Shown: positions 28,301 through 43,300, counted from the first letter of the stretch. The stretch: 64,000 nucleotides of DNA from Lycocorax pyrrhopterus obiensis (GCA_014706295.1 JACSVZ010000015.1:55115535-55179534), one strand, 5' to 3'. Notes: generated from the sequence alone by a model not told the origin. Numbers and translations are program-made.

Positions 28301-31300
28301 TAAATTAAGCATAATTCTGAAGTGCACATTTCTTTAAGAAGTGTTAATAATTAAAATCCCCTTGAAAATATTCTGGAAGTCTGACTCTACCTCCCACCCC
28401 ATCATCATTGGAAACAAGACCTTGTCAAGTGGTTCCAGCGCTATGTGAGCAGGCATGAAACCAATAAAAAGTCTGAAAACTGCTCCCAGCCAAGCATACC
28501 CTGGGGCATGGGCGAAGGAAAGGAGGGAAAATGATGCTTATTAGCACAGAGCAGCCGCCTTGCTCCTCCCTCTCAATTTACACTGTGACTCAGTGCTCTT
28601 TGGGGATCTCCTCCCTCAGAGAGGCCTCCTCACCTTCTGTGCATAGAGCAGCTGGTTGTAGGTGGCGATGGTGGCCGACTCATTGGCACAGGCCTCCCTG
28701 GCCTGCTCGTAAGTCATTTTGTACTGCCCCAGGGGGGACCGCAGGTGGAACACCCCGACTGTGGTGTCTGCAAGAGAGAGAAGGACCAGCTCTTCCTGAA
28801 GGGGTTTCCATGTTATGGTGCAGATCCAGCTGTGCCATACGAATACCAGTGAATTTTGTGAAATGTAGTTAGAACAGATTGATTCCTTAGGGACATTCCC
28901 ACCTGGACTGCCCTCACATGTTGCTTCACGGATCTGGTATTGCCAGGTACATAAGCACACGTTCCAACCGTAATCTCATTGTTTCACGGGGACATAGGTA
29001 GAGGCCTGAGCAAGCTAATAATGCCTCTGGCCTCAGGGCACAGTGCTGGTGGTGTGCAAGGTGTGCCCTCCTCACCTTGGAAGTGCAGATCGGCACAGTC
29101 GGCGTCGGGATGGCACTGCCCGTTGTCCTGCAGGCAGCGGTCAAGGGGCAGCTGCATCACGGAGCAGTTCAGCCCATCACCAATGTAGTTGTTTTTGCAC
29201 TCGCACTTACGCCTGTCCTGCTCAGAGAGAGGAGGAAAAAGGCCAAGACAAGCATTTAGCTGACCTAAAACTGGTGTTTCAGGCAACATTCTGAACTGTT
29301 GGGAAAATTTCACTTGATGTAAGCAGGAATGGACAAACAGAAAAGTTGCTACTAACAACTAAGCCAAACACTGGCACATGTACTTGGGTGCTTTGCTGAA
29401 TTAACACCAAAGCAGAATTTCATCCACAAAGTTAGTAACATGCATTGGAGGGTTATTTGACACGTAATTCACAAAAATGGATGGCAAACATATCAAAATG
29501 ATATTTAAATGACTGAGCATGGAAGCAAGAATGGAATTTAACAGCCCACACATAGTAAATGAGAGCTATAAACCAATCAGGAATTGGTGACATCCAGGGA
29601 CTGCAAGGGTTGACATCTGGAATGGATTATCAGCAAGATTTTCTAGATCACTCCTGGAAGGCAGCTCAGGCAAGACACCAATGGAATGGAGAAGTGATCC
29701 TGCAAGCACCAGGACAAATGCTGGATCAAGTCACTTGCACAAGTTTTCCCTAACCACACCGACTATGTGGGTCATGGAATTTGTATCATGTGGCTGTGTA
29801 GCTTTTAAGCTGAGTTCAAGCAACCAACAAGTGACACTATTCTCCCAGCTGTCGCTTTGTTTAGCTTCCAAAATGTATTTAATTTTGATCCAACAAATTC
29901 CTACAGCAAATAAGGATATCCAGTTAGGGAGAGCTGAGTGGGACAGAAAAACTTCGTATGCAAAGTATCTCATTTTCTGTGCTGTCCTGTTCCCCAGAGT
30001 AAAGATGTCAAACTGTTTCTCACCCTTCAGCTGAAAGCATACCAAACTGATGTGGAAAGTAGGTTGGAGCTAAGTAACAGTTGTTTTGGAAAACAGGGAT
30101 TTAGAGAGGTACAGAGTGCGATCCAGCCAGAGGAGACTTCTGCTGGCACCAGGGAGAAATGCCTCAGACTTCCCTGCTGGGGGCTGGAACCATTCAACTT
30201 ACAGGTCCTATGACAATGCAAATGGCATGCTCGTGGCAGCCTCCGTTGAACCCATCGGCACAAGGATTTATTGGAAGGCAGGTAAACCCATCTCCCTTGT
30301 ACCCCTTCTGGCAGCTACAGAAGACTTTGACCCCGTGCTGTGTGCATTCGGCCGCCTTGTGGCACCCACCATTGTTCTGTTTGCATAGCTCTGCAGCTGC
30401 GGGGGAAAAAAGAAAACAAGTGAGTAAAGTCTGCTTTTAAAGAGGATGTTTTTCATAAAGACAAACCATCACCAGTCCTGTCACACTTAAAATACTAGAA
30501 TACTTCTTTGAGAAAAAAAAGCCGTTTCCATTTCCTGAGGCATTACTGAATTTCTATAAGTCTTATCAGGGCTCTGAAGGCCTTGTCAGAATGTTCTTGA
30601 TTCAGGAGATATGGTACCAACCCTCAGACTTCTGGCCAGGTTGACTTTGGAAGATGTAAGACACGTGGCTGAGAAAGAACAACTCTTTCTGTAGCAGTGC
30701 TACCAGGGAACTGCCTTGCCTACAGTCATAAAAAAAATCATAGAATCATTTTTGTTGGAAAAGCTCTTTGATATCATCAAGTCCCACACTAAATCCTCTG
30801 AGAGAAACCCAGCTTAAAACCCTGCTGTCTTCAAAACTTGACTGAACTGCACTTGTTGCCCATGGTCCTGCTTGGTAAAGCCTGGAGAAGTCAGCCTTGT
30901 GATTTAGAAAAAGATGGACTCTCTACATACTAACTTTGTTTCACTTGCTGCACAGTGGAAGTTTTCAGGTTGGACGGGCAACATTTCACAGTGGGCAGTA
31001 ACTGCGTTCACGTGCGTGGGGAGGAGGGAAGAAGCCGCCTTCTCGCTGTGAGCAGGGGTGGGAGCTCACCTGTGCACGTGATCCCGTCCCCGTCGTACAA
31101 GGGCTTGCACTGGCACGTGTTGTTCTCCGTGCAGACGGCGTGGGCCGAGCAGCTCGGGGAGCACGCTGGTGGCAGAGCTGCGGGGAAGGCAGGACAGCTG
31201 GAATGAAAGAGCTCTTGTGCTACTATGCCCTTGTTTCATGCACAAGGAGAGCCCTTCATACCAGTCTGGCTAACTGGGAAACTTGTAAGAATTTTATTTT

Positions 31301-34300
31301 TTGACTGCCACAGCCCAAAGCCCCTCCACAGGGGAGGTGGGAACTCCTATTGCCTTATCACAAAAGAGGAGACAGTGGGGTGAAGGGATTTGTCCTCTGT
31401 CCGGAGCAGAGTCCCTAAGTGCTCTTAGATGGCTCCTGACATTATTAACCCTTTCTCTCTTATCTATGGAAACCTTCTGATGAACTGCAAGTACTTTCAA
31501 CCCATGGCTCCATGGACAGAGTCTGGTGAGAGCAGGCAGAGACCTAGCTTGGTTTCACACAGCCGGCCAGTCCATCCTGTTTCACAGAAACATCGTCCTG
31601 TCCCTGAGTATCCTTCATCACACTGCCCGTTGTTCCTGCATTCACAAGCTGGAAAAGAAGCACAGAGGTCACTTGCAAAGTGGGAAAGGGGAAAGTCTTT
31701 CTCTAGAGAAACACCATCATGTCAGTTTAGATATAGTATTAGCCAGCAATAATTTATCTGAGCCTAACTTCATGGTATTTCACCATGAGGCCAGTCAAGC
31801 AGAGGACCAGACTTTCCAGAGTTGTTGAGCAATCTTCACCCTTGGAGGTTTGCAAGTCCTGACAGGATAAATCCTGAACAACATGAGCTCAGAACTGACC
31901 CTGTTTTGAGAAGGGGGTTGGACTAGAGACCTTCTGAAACCCCTTCCAACATGAATCATCCCGTAGTTCTATGTTTTTATAATTGGCATTAGTTCAACGT
32001 GCCTCTGACAGTGAAAATGAGTATTGATCTGCACATTGCAGTGGAGTAGCAAACTGCACCAAGGACTGTGGCAGGAAAGAGTTAATGACTGAGCAGAAGA
32101 CCCAGACAAATCAGCCCTAATGAGCAGCAGCTGTTAACTGTAGGGAGGCTGGGGAAAAACAAGGTGTGTGGAGGGAGAGCGCTTGGTTGCTGTGTGGGAG
32201 AAGGTCCAGCTGAGTAAGGAAGCCACATGTGAGGTTAGTGATCTTTGCTGTAAAACATAGACAAGTTACCTATATTTTTTTTTTAGGTTTCAGATATTTG
32301 TATGACTAAAAAGTTTTTGATTCCTTCAGTTCCTTTTCTAGATGAGGCTTTGCTCCTTCTGCCCTCCAGCCTAAGGTGTGATGGTCTGATTTAATCTATA
32401 GGTGATGGTTTTTCCCCCTCCTCTTTGGGCCCTGCAATAACTTATGTGCTAAATCCTTCTTAAAGAATTATTCATGGCTCTCTGTTTTATAATGTAATGC
32501 TGTAGCATCCTTTATGGCCTTATCCTTCTTCCTGAAATATTGTTGTTTAAAGAAGAAAATTATGTGGGATTGGTGGAACTGATGTTTTCAATACCTGTCC
32601 TGCTGAAAAGGAGCTTCACTTGCTGGCTTTTTTTTCATTTAATCTGCTTAGTTGATTTTTGGTTGACTTAAATCTACATCAAAAAGAAGGGGCCATAAAA
32701 CTGTTTACTCTTAAATTTCATAGGCTGGTTTCAGGCTCATGGCTCATACATTTTATGCTATGGTGTGCTATAAAGTGGATGAATTGTAGGTAAGCATAAT
32801 CCTGAATATCTGTGTCCAAGCCTGTTATCTTGCCTATACCCCCCCATCCCAGGTGCCTCAGGAGCAGTACAGGTGCACAGGGTGGAAGTGTTAATGTTGT
32901 AGCTTCTTATCTGAAGGCTTTATGTCAGGAAAGCATTTAAGTTTAAAGGGAGATATTGATCCTGCTCCCACCTAGTTCACATTTAAAAGCACAGAGAGGT
33001 GGATTTTGTGAGCAGCTGCTTGGCTGTCTCTCTTCACAAACTGCCCTCATCTTGGTGTCCTTTTCCTTCTCTGCAGAAGTAGTGCATGGCCTTGACCTCC
33101 CGCATTCCTTGAGGAATCACATTGCTAAAATACTCTTAAGCTTTATGGAGATGGAGGCGAAAGCTGTGCTGTAGCTAAAACCACTTGTTGCTGGAGGCTC
33201 TGCTTCTGTTTTGTTAGTTAGGTACCATGTAAGAGTAGGAGGTCCTGTGCAGCCACAGCCACGTAGCCTCTGCACTCCTGGCCTTCTCCTCCCTTCTGAG
33301 ACCTTGTGCCATCCCCTGGTGTGAGGAGGCACCCAGGAAAAACGTTCGTGTTAAGTGGGAAGCATTCCTTGGCTTACTGAGAAACCCCTTGCTGACAGAA
33401 TAGTTTAGGCTTGGCAGGGGCATGGATCTGGGAAGGGCACTCAGACGTACGCCTGCAGGTGAAGCCGTATCTGCCTGGCAAGCACAGCTCACACGCCGTC
33501 CCGTTGAAGCCGCTGTTGCAGCGGCACTCTCCTGTCCCCGTGTACCCGTCGTCACAGGAGCCGTGGCCGTGGCATGGGGTCTCTGGGCCCCCTGGGCAAG
33601 CTGAAAGGTTCAAAAAGAGAAGTGGCTCTTTAGCTCAGGTGTGTGTTTATTCATTGTCACTGTTGGTTATCTACTGGTCTGTAAAAATCATTGAGCAGGG
33701 GGTGCCTGTAAATGCGTCTCTGTTGAGGTGTGTAAAAGTGGCTGTGACACTTATGACTACTGTGAGCCTCGTGCTCTAAATTCCTTGACACGCTTTCACA
33801 GCTCCTATCAGAAAGGCGTTGAGGATCCTTCCAGCCCTGACTTGTGGATGCTGTTATCTGGCTGCTTCCTCGTTCAGACCCATCTGTGAATGGCACTGCC
33901 CAAACTGAGATTTTTTTTGTGCATCTCTATGGGTCTATGTGCTGCCAGGGCAACCCCAAAGGGCGGCTCAGGCTGAGCTGGCCAAAATTGCATGGGATCT
34001 GCATGCGTCTCTGTGAAATTGGGACAGAGCAAGCTGGCAGGGCTATGTGTGGCCAGACCTATCTGCCAGCAGAGATGCTGACCTGGATTGTGACCCTGTG
34101 TGCCCTGGTGGGATCCTAGTACTGTTCCCCTACAGGGCTGGCAGGTGAAGGAGCACACTTCGGAAGTGTCTGCTAACAAACTGCTGAGAGGGAGCCTCCC
34201 AAACCATCTCCACCTCCTCAGAACTACAACTTCTGAGCTTACTCTGCTGAGGAGTGCACTTGTTTGTGGCTGAGCAATTGTGCACTGGTTCTCAGGTGTG

Positions 34301-37300
34301 TGCTGGTGTTGCTGGGTGAACCTGAGCCTGTTTGTGTTTAAAGGACTTTCAGCTGGTCACTCTCTGAGCAGGACAGCCTTTATTCTATAGCACTCACCTG
34401 CTACTATGCTACTATGGAGTTTAAAACTTGCTCTAAGTGTGAAAAAGAGATAATTTGAATTGAAAAGGCAGCTAACACTTTGTGTTCTTCAGCTCTTGCA
34501 ACCAAAGTCCTTCATCTTGCAGCTGGTCTCTCCTCATGCCCCTTATCCCAAATCTCCCAGTTTTGCCTGCTGGGAGCTACACAGCTGTACTGGGGAGGGG
34601 GAAGGGGAGGGGCACAGGCTGGCCATGTGGGTGGGAGTCCTACCTTGGCAGTCTGGCCCGAAGTAGCCCTTGCAGCACTTGGCTACGTGGATGACCATGG
34701 AGCAGTTCCTACGGCAACCATCCCTCCGCAGCCCATAGGACTCATAGGTGCACCAGTGGATTCCTTCCTGCATGTCACATGTGCCAGTGCAGAGAGAGGA
34801 GGGGGGAAAACACAGGGAAACGAGTGCTGTGTGGAGGTTTGTTTTTTTCCTCTTTAAATTATAATTTCTGATGTCATTGAATCAAAATGTGATGTGTGAA
34901 GAGTGTGAGTATGAGGCCCCCACCTTCTCTGATTCCTGACATGCTAAACACTGTTCATGAGAGTGCAGGGGCTGCTCTGGAGTCAGCTGAAGTACTTTTA
35001 CAGTGGATGCTGCATGAGACCAAAAAGCATTCCCCACCAGCACCTGGGTGTTTGCCCAGGGACAGCTTTTTCACTTAATAGTGTGGTAGCATTCTCAAAG
35101 GTTCTCTTTTTATTTATTCCAAGAAGATTTTTCTGGTTTGCTGTTGTGAAGTACAGAGAAGAGCAGGTTAGACTGCTTACATGTGAGAATTGGATATATT
35201 ACCTTTGGTTTTGTCCCTGGAGGGCATTTAGTGTTACTGAAACAGCTAGCACAGTGCCCCTGGAAAAGACAAAAAAAGTATATTAAATAATGGCTACAAA
35301 AGGCCACTTGGCTTCGACAAAAGGTCTGTTTTATGAGAACAGAAAATATGAGGAGAGAAAAGGTAAAGCTTATTGCCCTTAAAAAATTAATAGAAAACTC
35401 TGGAGAAACAAGAGAGGAGAGTGACAACAAAATAGTTGTAATAATTTAGTGCCACAAAAATGCAAGAAAATAGTTTTGATACCAGAATATAAGTTCTGGA
35501 AGAAGAAATTGCTCTGGATTTAAAGAAACAGGGAAGTGATGATGAATGTTCTTCAAATGAATATTGAGAGGATTTGTATCAGATCTGGATGTCTAATTTG
35601 AAGGATAGAAAAATGTTTACTTCTCAGGAAGTACTGACCACATCTGAGGAAATTATATCTATTTAATTTCATTTAGTGAAATCATTAACAAAAGGCAACT
35701 TGAGCAGATGGGATATACAAAATCATTGGTTTTATAATTTAAATACATGTTCCAATAAGCTTTTTTTTACCACTGACTACCTGAAAATTACTGTACTTCT
35801 AGGTAATTTTTTCGTACGTTCAAATTAAACTGAAGTAAACTTGGTCTTGAAGCTGTTTCAAGATGTCTTTCAAAATGTCCCATTTGTGGGACCCATCAAA
35901 GGTCCCAGAGGAAACTTGCCCCACGCTAACAGTGCCTGTTCAGGTGTGTTACAAACAAGAAATGCCAGAGACTGAGACAGTGTAGGCAGTTCTCTGTCTT
36001 GTGTCCTTCATACCCTGTGCTGCTGGAGCAGCAACGCTGTTCTGTTGTAATAGGGAACTTTGTAAATGCCATCTCTACGGACAAATCCATAGTGTGAACG
36101 TCCACTAATTTAAAAGCACAACAGAAAGATTTGTCCCTGCTCAGATTTTTGCTTGCATGTGAAAGGTGCTTGTTTTTATGGTCTTAACTGAAACCACTTG
36201 TCCTGTGTGCTGCTTCATGTGGATACAGGATTTCTGTCGTGCACCTCTCAGGCGTTGTGCTGCTCTCTAAGCAGTGCAGCAGATGCAGCCACCCTGCAGC
36301 AGTGGGGACTGACTCGCAGGAGCACCAGAGCTGCAGGGAGTGCTACCCCGGTGAAGGTGGACATTGGCCCTCGGGCTGCGTCGTTGTCAGGGTGAGGGAC
36401 CCGAAATGGGAACTGACCATGAACTCCACGGTGAGGAAGCTGTCGCAGCGTCCCCCCAGGCTGGGCTCCATCAGCAGGCAGTTGATCCCGTAGGCGATGC
36501 CCCCGTCAAACTCCAGCTGCCGCTGCACCACCTTGCACTGTCCGTCGTTCAGGAACAGGGCGCCCTGGGAGACGGCATGGGGAGAGGGGCACATGGGAAG
36601 CCGTGAGCCACTCCTCCTTGGGTTCCTGCTCTCTGTAGGAATGCTGTTGGGGCAAGGTGGTGTGCCAAACTACCCTGTAAGTAAAATTGATGGCTACAGG
36701 GGCTCAAACCAAATTTTGGGGCCTCTCTTCCTATAGCTAAATGCTACAACCTGGGCATATGTAACCTGCTACAATGGGCAGATCTGTGTGTGGAGGACTG
36801 TGTCCAGCTCTGGGGTTCCCAACAGAGGAAGGATGTGAACATGTTGGAGCAAGTCCAGAGAAGGGCCATGAAGATACTCAGAGGGCTGGGGCACCTCTGC
36901 TATGAAGACAGGCTGAGAGAGCTGGGGCTGTTCAGCTGGGAGAAGAGAAGGCTTCAGGGAGACCCTAGAGCACCTTCCAGTCCCTAAGTGGGGATATGCG
37001 AGAGTTGGATTTTTAACAAGGGCACATAATAAGACAAGGGGTAACGGCTTTAAACTAAAAGAAGGTGGGTTTAGATTGGATATTGGGAAGAAATTATTTA
37101 CTGTGAGGTTGGTGAGACACTGGAACAGGTTGCCCAGAGACCTGTGGATGTCCTATCCCTGGAAGTGTTCAAAGCTAGGTTCAATGGGACTTCAAGCAAC
37201 CTGGTCTAGTGTAAGGTGTCCTTGCCCATAACAGGGTGGGTAGAACTGGATGATCTTCAAGGTTCCTTCTAACCCAAACCATCCTATGGTTCTATGATAT

Positions 37301-40300
37301 TTTTCTTTTCTGAAGAGGACAGAGTATGCCAGTCTATGTCCACGGGTTTACCTTTTGCATACTTAGACTTAGGAGCTTGCCGGGTATGATCTGATACATT
37401 TGCAAAGAAAAACGTGACATTGCTCTGGTTTAACTGGCTATGTGTGTGCCTGCTCTTGGCTCATAAGTGCTTACACACCAGAGTTTGCATGCAGATGCTG
37501 CCTTCTTGGGTTCAAAACCAGGCTGATCTTGGTGGTTTTGCACTGGTATTTTAGTGTAGAAGTTAAAGTGTGCTGCTATTTCCGTTCCAAGTTAACTGAG
37601 AGCTGTTTTGAATGAATAGCATCTTACAAATGACAGCTCCAAAAAGTCCTGCAAACCATCTAGAACCTGTTAGTGTGGCTCTTGTCATGTACTGGGGATG
37701 ACCAATGAATTTTTGGTGCCACTGACCCTCCCTGGGGGCCGTGCAAAGGCACGGTGTGGTCCGCAGGAGCGGATCCTGCAGCAGGGGTGAGGGATAAGTG
37801 TGCCAGCAGAGTGAACACTTACAATCTCCCCGTTATCCCCACAGCTCACACTGAGGTTGGAGCCCTGAAGGGTCTTCAGTGAGGTGGAGCTGGGGAGCTG
37901 GTAGGCCAACACCTGGGAAGGAAAAGGGGAGATACATATCTGGCCTTGCATATTTTGGCTGTGGCAATGCTCCCGAAAAAGCAAGGGCTTACCGCAGTGT
38001 CACGGACAATGTGGAATTTGAGGTACTGCACCAGTTTTTCGGTGTTGGACTTCTTGAAGAGGAAGTCCTGCTGCTCCTGTGGCAGCCCACGGATGGCTGT
38101 GTCTGTGGGCCAGAAGAGCGTGACGGGTTTGTGAATGGGATCGTTGATCAGCCCAAGCAGGTTGTTTTTCTGCAACACAGAAGGGGTTATTGGGGTGGAA
38201 GATTAATGCTCTGTCCAAAGTGACTCTGACCCTGTGGAGCGAATGTCTGGTATAACTGGGGTGCAGTGCCCTGTGGGCTGCCTGGTCAAAGCTTGCAAGT
38301 ACCTTGACTTTAAAAACCAGATGCCTGAATTGAGCTTGAGATACAGTAGGACAGAGCTGAGTGGGAAAGGGAAAGGTGGCTGTGGGTCTGCTTGACATCC
38401 CCCCCACCTCTGTGGGAGTGTCACTGGTGGTGACCAGGGTTGTTGTGCACTGCATTGTGAGCCCTTTGGTTCTCCTGAACAACATCCTGCCAGTGGTGCC
38501 ACGTGCTGTGTGTGTGAGCTTTTGTCTTAAAAAAAAATTGTTTGCAACCTTTTCCCCATGGCTCCTGTCTCTTGTGTCCTTACCTCTAGCAAAGTGTTGA
38601 ACAGAACGTACCCATGTTTGGCTGCAACCATTTTAAGACTTTCCTACAAAGAAAGAAAGAAAAGTGAGCAATTTACCTAAGAAATACATTATTTGGGTAT
38701 TTAAAAAGCAGATAAGGGCTTGCTTTTCCCTGTAAGTCACTTTTTGTTATAAAATCAAAGCTGCTGTAAAAGCCCTCTGCAGAAATCCTCTTATACTGTC
38801 CTTACTTTATCTGTAATCCCAGTGAATTTGAAATACAATATTGAATTTATTCAGCAGTGTAGACAATGTTTGTATAAGGTCTTTTAAGTGTCACTTTTTT
38901 TTTTGTTGACTTAACATGATTTATATATCTGACAGTAACTGTGGAAAAGCCCCTGGGTTGGGAATGGTGATAAGCTGCACATACCTTCTTGAGGGGGAAA
39001 TCCTGCATGTGTGATGGGACCAGAATTTGGTTTATGATGTGGATCACACCATTTGTGCCAACAGCATCACTGAGTATAATTTCAGCTTTATTGTTCAAAA
39101 CCAGCGAGTTCTGGAGAGACAACAAAAACATTTTTTTGTGAAACTTTGTGGGAAAGTGAGGCTGATGCTGAACTGCTTTGGTTTAATGAGCCCAGACCAC
39201 CTTTTCTTTGCAGCAAACAGTACTTTCAGCTTTAATAAATTGCCCTTTGCTTTTAAACTCTCCTCATGCTCATAAAGCCAGAGTCTGAGGATAAAATAGC
39301 TTGTGTCAAAGCAAGGGTTATACAACTCCACTCTTGGCATACCGAGTAAGTGCTGAACGCTTCAGGTGAACAGGCAATCTTATTTGAAAGTCATTTATTT
39401 ATTTTTGTGCATCAGAGGAGGAAAGGGAACCATTGAAGCTTTTATAAAAGGTGAATGAGAGTGGACTGTTTTACTGTTGTGCTCCCCATCTCTCCATGTT
39501 GGGTTACCTGGGAGTAGCTGATGTGTATCAGGTCACCGTGGAGAGAGGTGATGTTGGTGATGGCTGTCAGGTCCTTGTACAACAGACTGGCACAACCCAC
39601 CATGTGGTACCGGAGCACTTGAGCCATCACTCCTTTGGCAATCCAATCCTTGACCTGCAGTGGGAAGTGCAGGAGTTGAGAAACAGCTGGGAGAGGCATC
39701 TGAAGCAGAAAGCTCATGGCCAGCTCACCCACAATGCCTGCCCCTTTTACTTACTCGTGGGTCGCTGTTCAGTACGTCTGTGTGAGGCACAAGCAGAGTG
39801 AAGGGGCCGGGGCCTGCGACATCTCTCATCGACAAGGCCTGCCAAATTTAAGAGAATAAAGCAGCAATGAGTTAGTGCATGTGATGCCACATGGGCACTG
39901 CCCTGTGGAGGGGGAGGTGGTGCCTGCAGCCCCATTGCTGCCACACATTGAGTCCTCTTCCCTGCAACACAAGGGTGAGAGAAACTCTTCATGTGGACTT
40001 TGACTCCCAGCCTCATCTGTCACCTCTGCTCACATGTATTAAATGGAAGATTTTGGTTTTTTGACTTGTAGCCACATCTCTATCTCCTCTGCAATAATAA
40101 ACAGGAGATGAGGGAATTTGATTAGGAGTACTAATGGGCTTGGGATATTGCAGGCACTTTGCAATGACCACTAGCAAGCTGAAATAAGGAGAGAGCTCTG
40201 CTAAAGTGAGAGGAAGCTACCTGTCTACCATGGTAGCAGAACTGAAAATAGAATATGAGTCTTTAGGTTAGCAGGCCAGTATACATGTCTGTGCTGCTCT

Positions 40301-43300
40301 GAGGCTTCTGGTAAACAGAGAATTGCTGTTGCCAGTCTTCAAAAATCAGTGAGAGCTGGCTGCATACTGGCTGTCTTGCAAGATACAGAGCACCCTGTGA
40401 TGTTTCAGGGAGGCAACTGAAAGTATTGCCATTTGGAGATGCAGAAGGGGTAGTAAATGAGTGGTATGTTCTTGTTTCAGACTTCATGAGAAATGTGCTG
40501 GCAGATCTCAGACTGTGAACTGGTGAAAGCTTCAGTTTTATGGCCAGTCTGGAGGCCTTACATTTCCCTGGGACCTTGGTCTTGATCATTAATACTCTAG
40601 ATCATTAATACTGTTTTAGTGACAGTTAGTAGTTTAAATTAGAGCATTAGTGACTGGTAATCCAAACTCAGTCCCAATTACATTGAAGGATGTTGGTACA
40701 CACCAGATTCTTGCCTGCTTCTCTCCCCTCTACACACTTGGAGAAAAAAAAGGGAGGAGAAGCACCCTCCAAGAAAACCCCAACGAACCACAACCACTCA
40801 ACCTTTTCTTACCTCTAAGTGGAAATAAAACTTAGATGTGTTGGAGTTCCTGAGAAGTTCCTGCAATTAAGAACAAGACTCTGTAACATTGCTGTAAATG
40901 CACCTCTCAGAAAAGCAAGAGAACTTCTGGTTTGGAATAAGTGCTGCATATCTGTAGTGCTCCTGTTCTGTTCTTACCTTACTCTCAAACAGCAGGCTTC
41001 TTTGAAACCTACAACTCCCTAGTACTGCAGTCATAATGATTGTCCACTAGGGTTGGTTTGTTTGTTTTGGCAGTTAAGGACATTTTGCAGCATCCTGTTC
41101 CTATTCCTGGTTTCTTGGATTGGGACAATTTCAAATTCTGGGGTATAAATTTGTCCAAGAAAAAAATTGCATGTTTCAACCATTGTGTTAAGTAACTATG
41201 TGAAGAAAAATAGGAGACAGTGAATGTGGAGCACTTTACCTGGAAGATGTTGCCTCGGCACTGAAATCCATCCCCAATGTAGTTAGGTTTGCAAGTGCAG
41301 GTCCTTTCTGTCAGCTCGGTGTCATTACAAATGGCAAATTCACTGCAGCCTCCATTATTCTTGTAAGAATAAAGTGTAAAATATATAATGCCTTCATTGC
41401 CAGGTGTACAAAACAATTCCAATTCACCACTTCCCCCCCTGGCCCCCCTCCCCCCATGCATAATTTAGAAAGGCTTAATCACAAGATCTTTTGAAACCAT
41501 ATCTTTCTGGAACATCTGATGGCATATATTTCCTTGCAAACACTGGAGAGCATGTAGGGTTTATAAAAAATAAGTCTCCTTTTATGCAGAGGATGTAGTT
41601 TTGTTTCCCTCCTCATATACTTAGTTCATGATGCTGTAAGGATGCAAAATATTTGCATGCAAGTCTCACTCTGCACCTTAGGGACGAGTCTTATCTTCTC
41701 TGCTAATGCAGCACTGACTTACTCTAAAGGGAACTATTTACACACTGTAAATCACTGTGATGGTGCCAGGACCCTGAATTTATGGGGGAGCATCAGCACA
41801 GAACTATTGTTTCTTGTCTGTCTGATGTCCCAGGTCAGCTGGAGCAGGGACTTGCCTTGTCCTTGTCTCTAAAACATCTCCTGTCTGCACCTGAGTCCAC
41901 TGCCAGAGCACATTTGGGCTTGGAGCAGTGGATGCATCTCACCCATCTGCCTGCCTCCAGAAAGCTCCCTGTGCTAAACCAAGATGTTCCTCACTCAGGA
42001 GCAGCATGTTGGGGCTCAGAGCTCTGCTCAGTCGCGAGTAGGTGCTCCCCTGTTAGCACCTCAGCTTGCAAATAAGTTTCTGTCCCGGGCTTGAGAGCAA
42101 ATTGGGAAAAATTGAGAAGCTCTCTTGCTTTCCCATCTTGTACTTGTTCTATGGTGTCCTTTTCTGTTGCTGATCATCTCAGGGATCCCTTCCCATGGGC
42201 CATGAGAGGGAGCAGAAGCCCCTTTGGGAGCTACCAGTGGTGCCTGACCTGACAGGTCAGAGAGATGCCTGGCTGTAAGCAGCGGGTTTGGGTGGATTTG
42301 GTATGGATTTGGCTTGGCTTAGGCACACTGTTGGCAACTTTAGCTACCTGTGAAACTTTGCTGTACAGAGGTTTGGTCATCGTGGAGCCAGGTTAGCCCC
42401 TGGTATGACACTGATGTTCCTCAAGGTGATCTCTACTTTTTAATATATAATTAGCCTGGCATAATTAGTCAAGTGGGAGCAGAGCTGCTGGAATACAGCA
42501 TAGGAAAAAGCAAAAGAATACAAAATCATAGGGAGCAGTGGCTCATAACTTTAAACTCCCCTTTCTCCAGCTTCTGTTTTTGCCCTTCCTCTTTCATCTC
42601 TGCAACCTTTCAAGGTTAGAGAAAGCCAGTTGACAGGCCAGGCTGGGAGGGTGAGAATTAATGTTACTGTGCTCAGAGCACAGAGGATTAATGTGCACGG
42701 GAGAGTGGATATGTCCCTGCTGCAGCTTGCCAAGAGGCAGGGCAGTGCAGCTGGTGCAGAGAACCACACTGATTGCCAATATGTGGCTTGCAGTGCGAGC
42801 CAGCTTGTGCAAAACAAATGTGGCTAATTCTCAGCCTGCAGTGACGAGTGAGGGACAGAATGGGGAATGTCACTGGATATCCTGGGTTGGGTATTGTGGA
42901 AGGAAATGGTTTTGTTGGCTTTTTATAGGAACTCTGTATGACAAATAATTTGCTGACTTAGGTTTTACCACTACAGACCAGGGCCTGTTTCTCTGGCTTG
43001 GGTTTGAAGAGGGTTATTTAAGACTCAATGTTGAGTCCAGGCCCTCACTTGTGTTGTGTTCAGGCTGTGGTCGAGGAAAAGCCCTTCCTGCATATTTCGT
43101 TTCTCTCATAGTTACAGCACTAAAGCGTGCACTGAACCAAGAATATTTACAGATTAGCCAAGTTAATGTAAATTGATTCTTAGCACACCTAACTTAGTTT
43201 AGAATGCATACAACCCCCAGAAGAATAATGAAAGACCTTAAATTGTCTCCTTAAATGGATACTCACTTGTGAGCACAGACTGATATATGTGCATGTTTTG

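Noticed and set aside
38000..38485. A 161-codon minus-strand frame
   Set aside because: It is the wrong frame across STAB2 window exon 26 and its intron. The correct frame gives FAS1 motifs.
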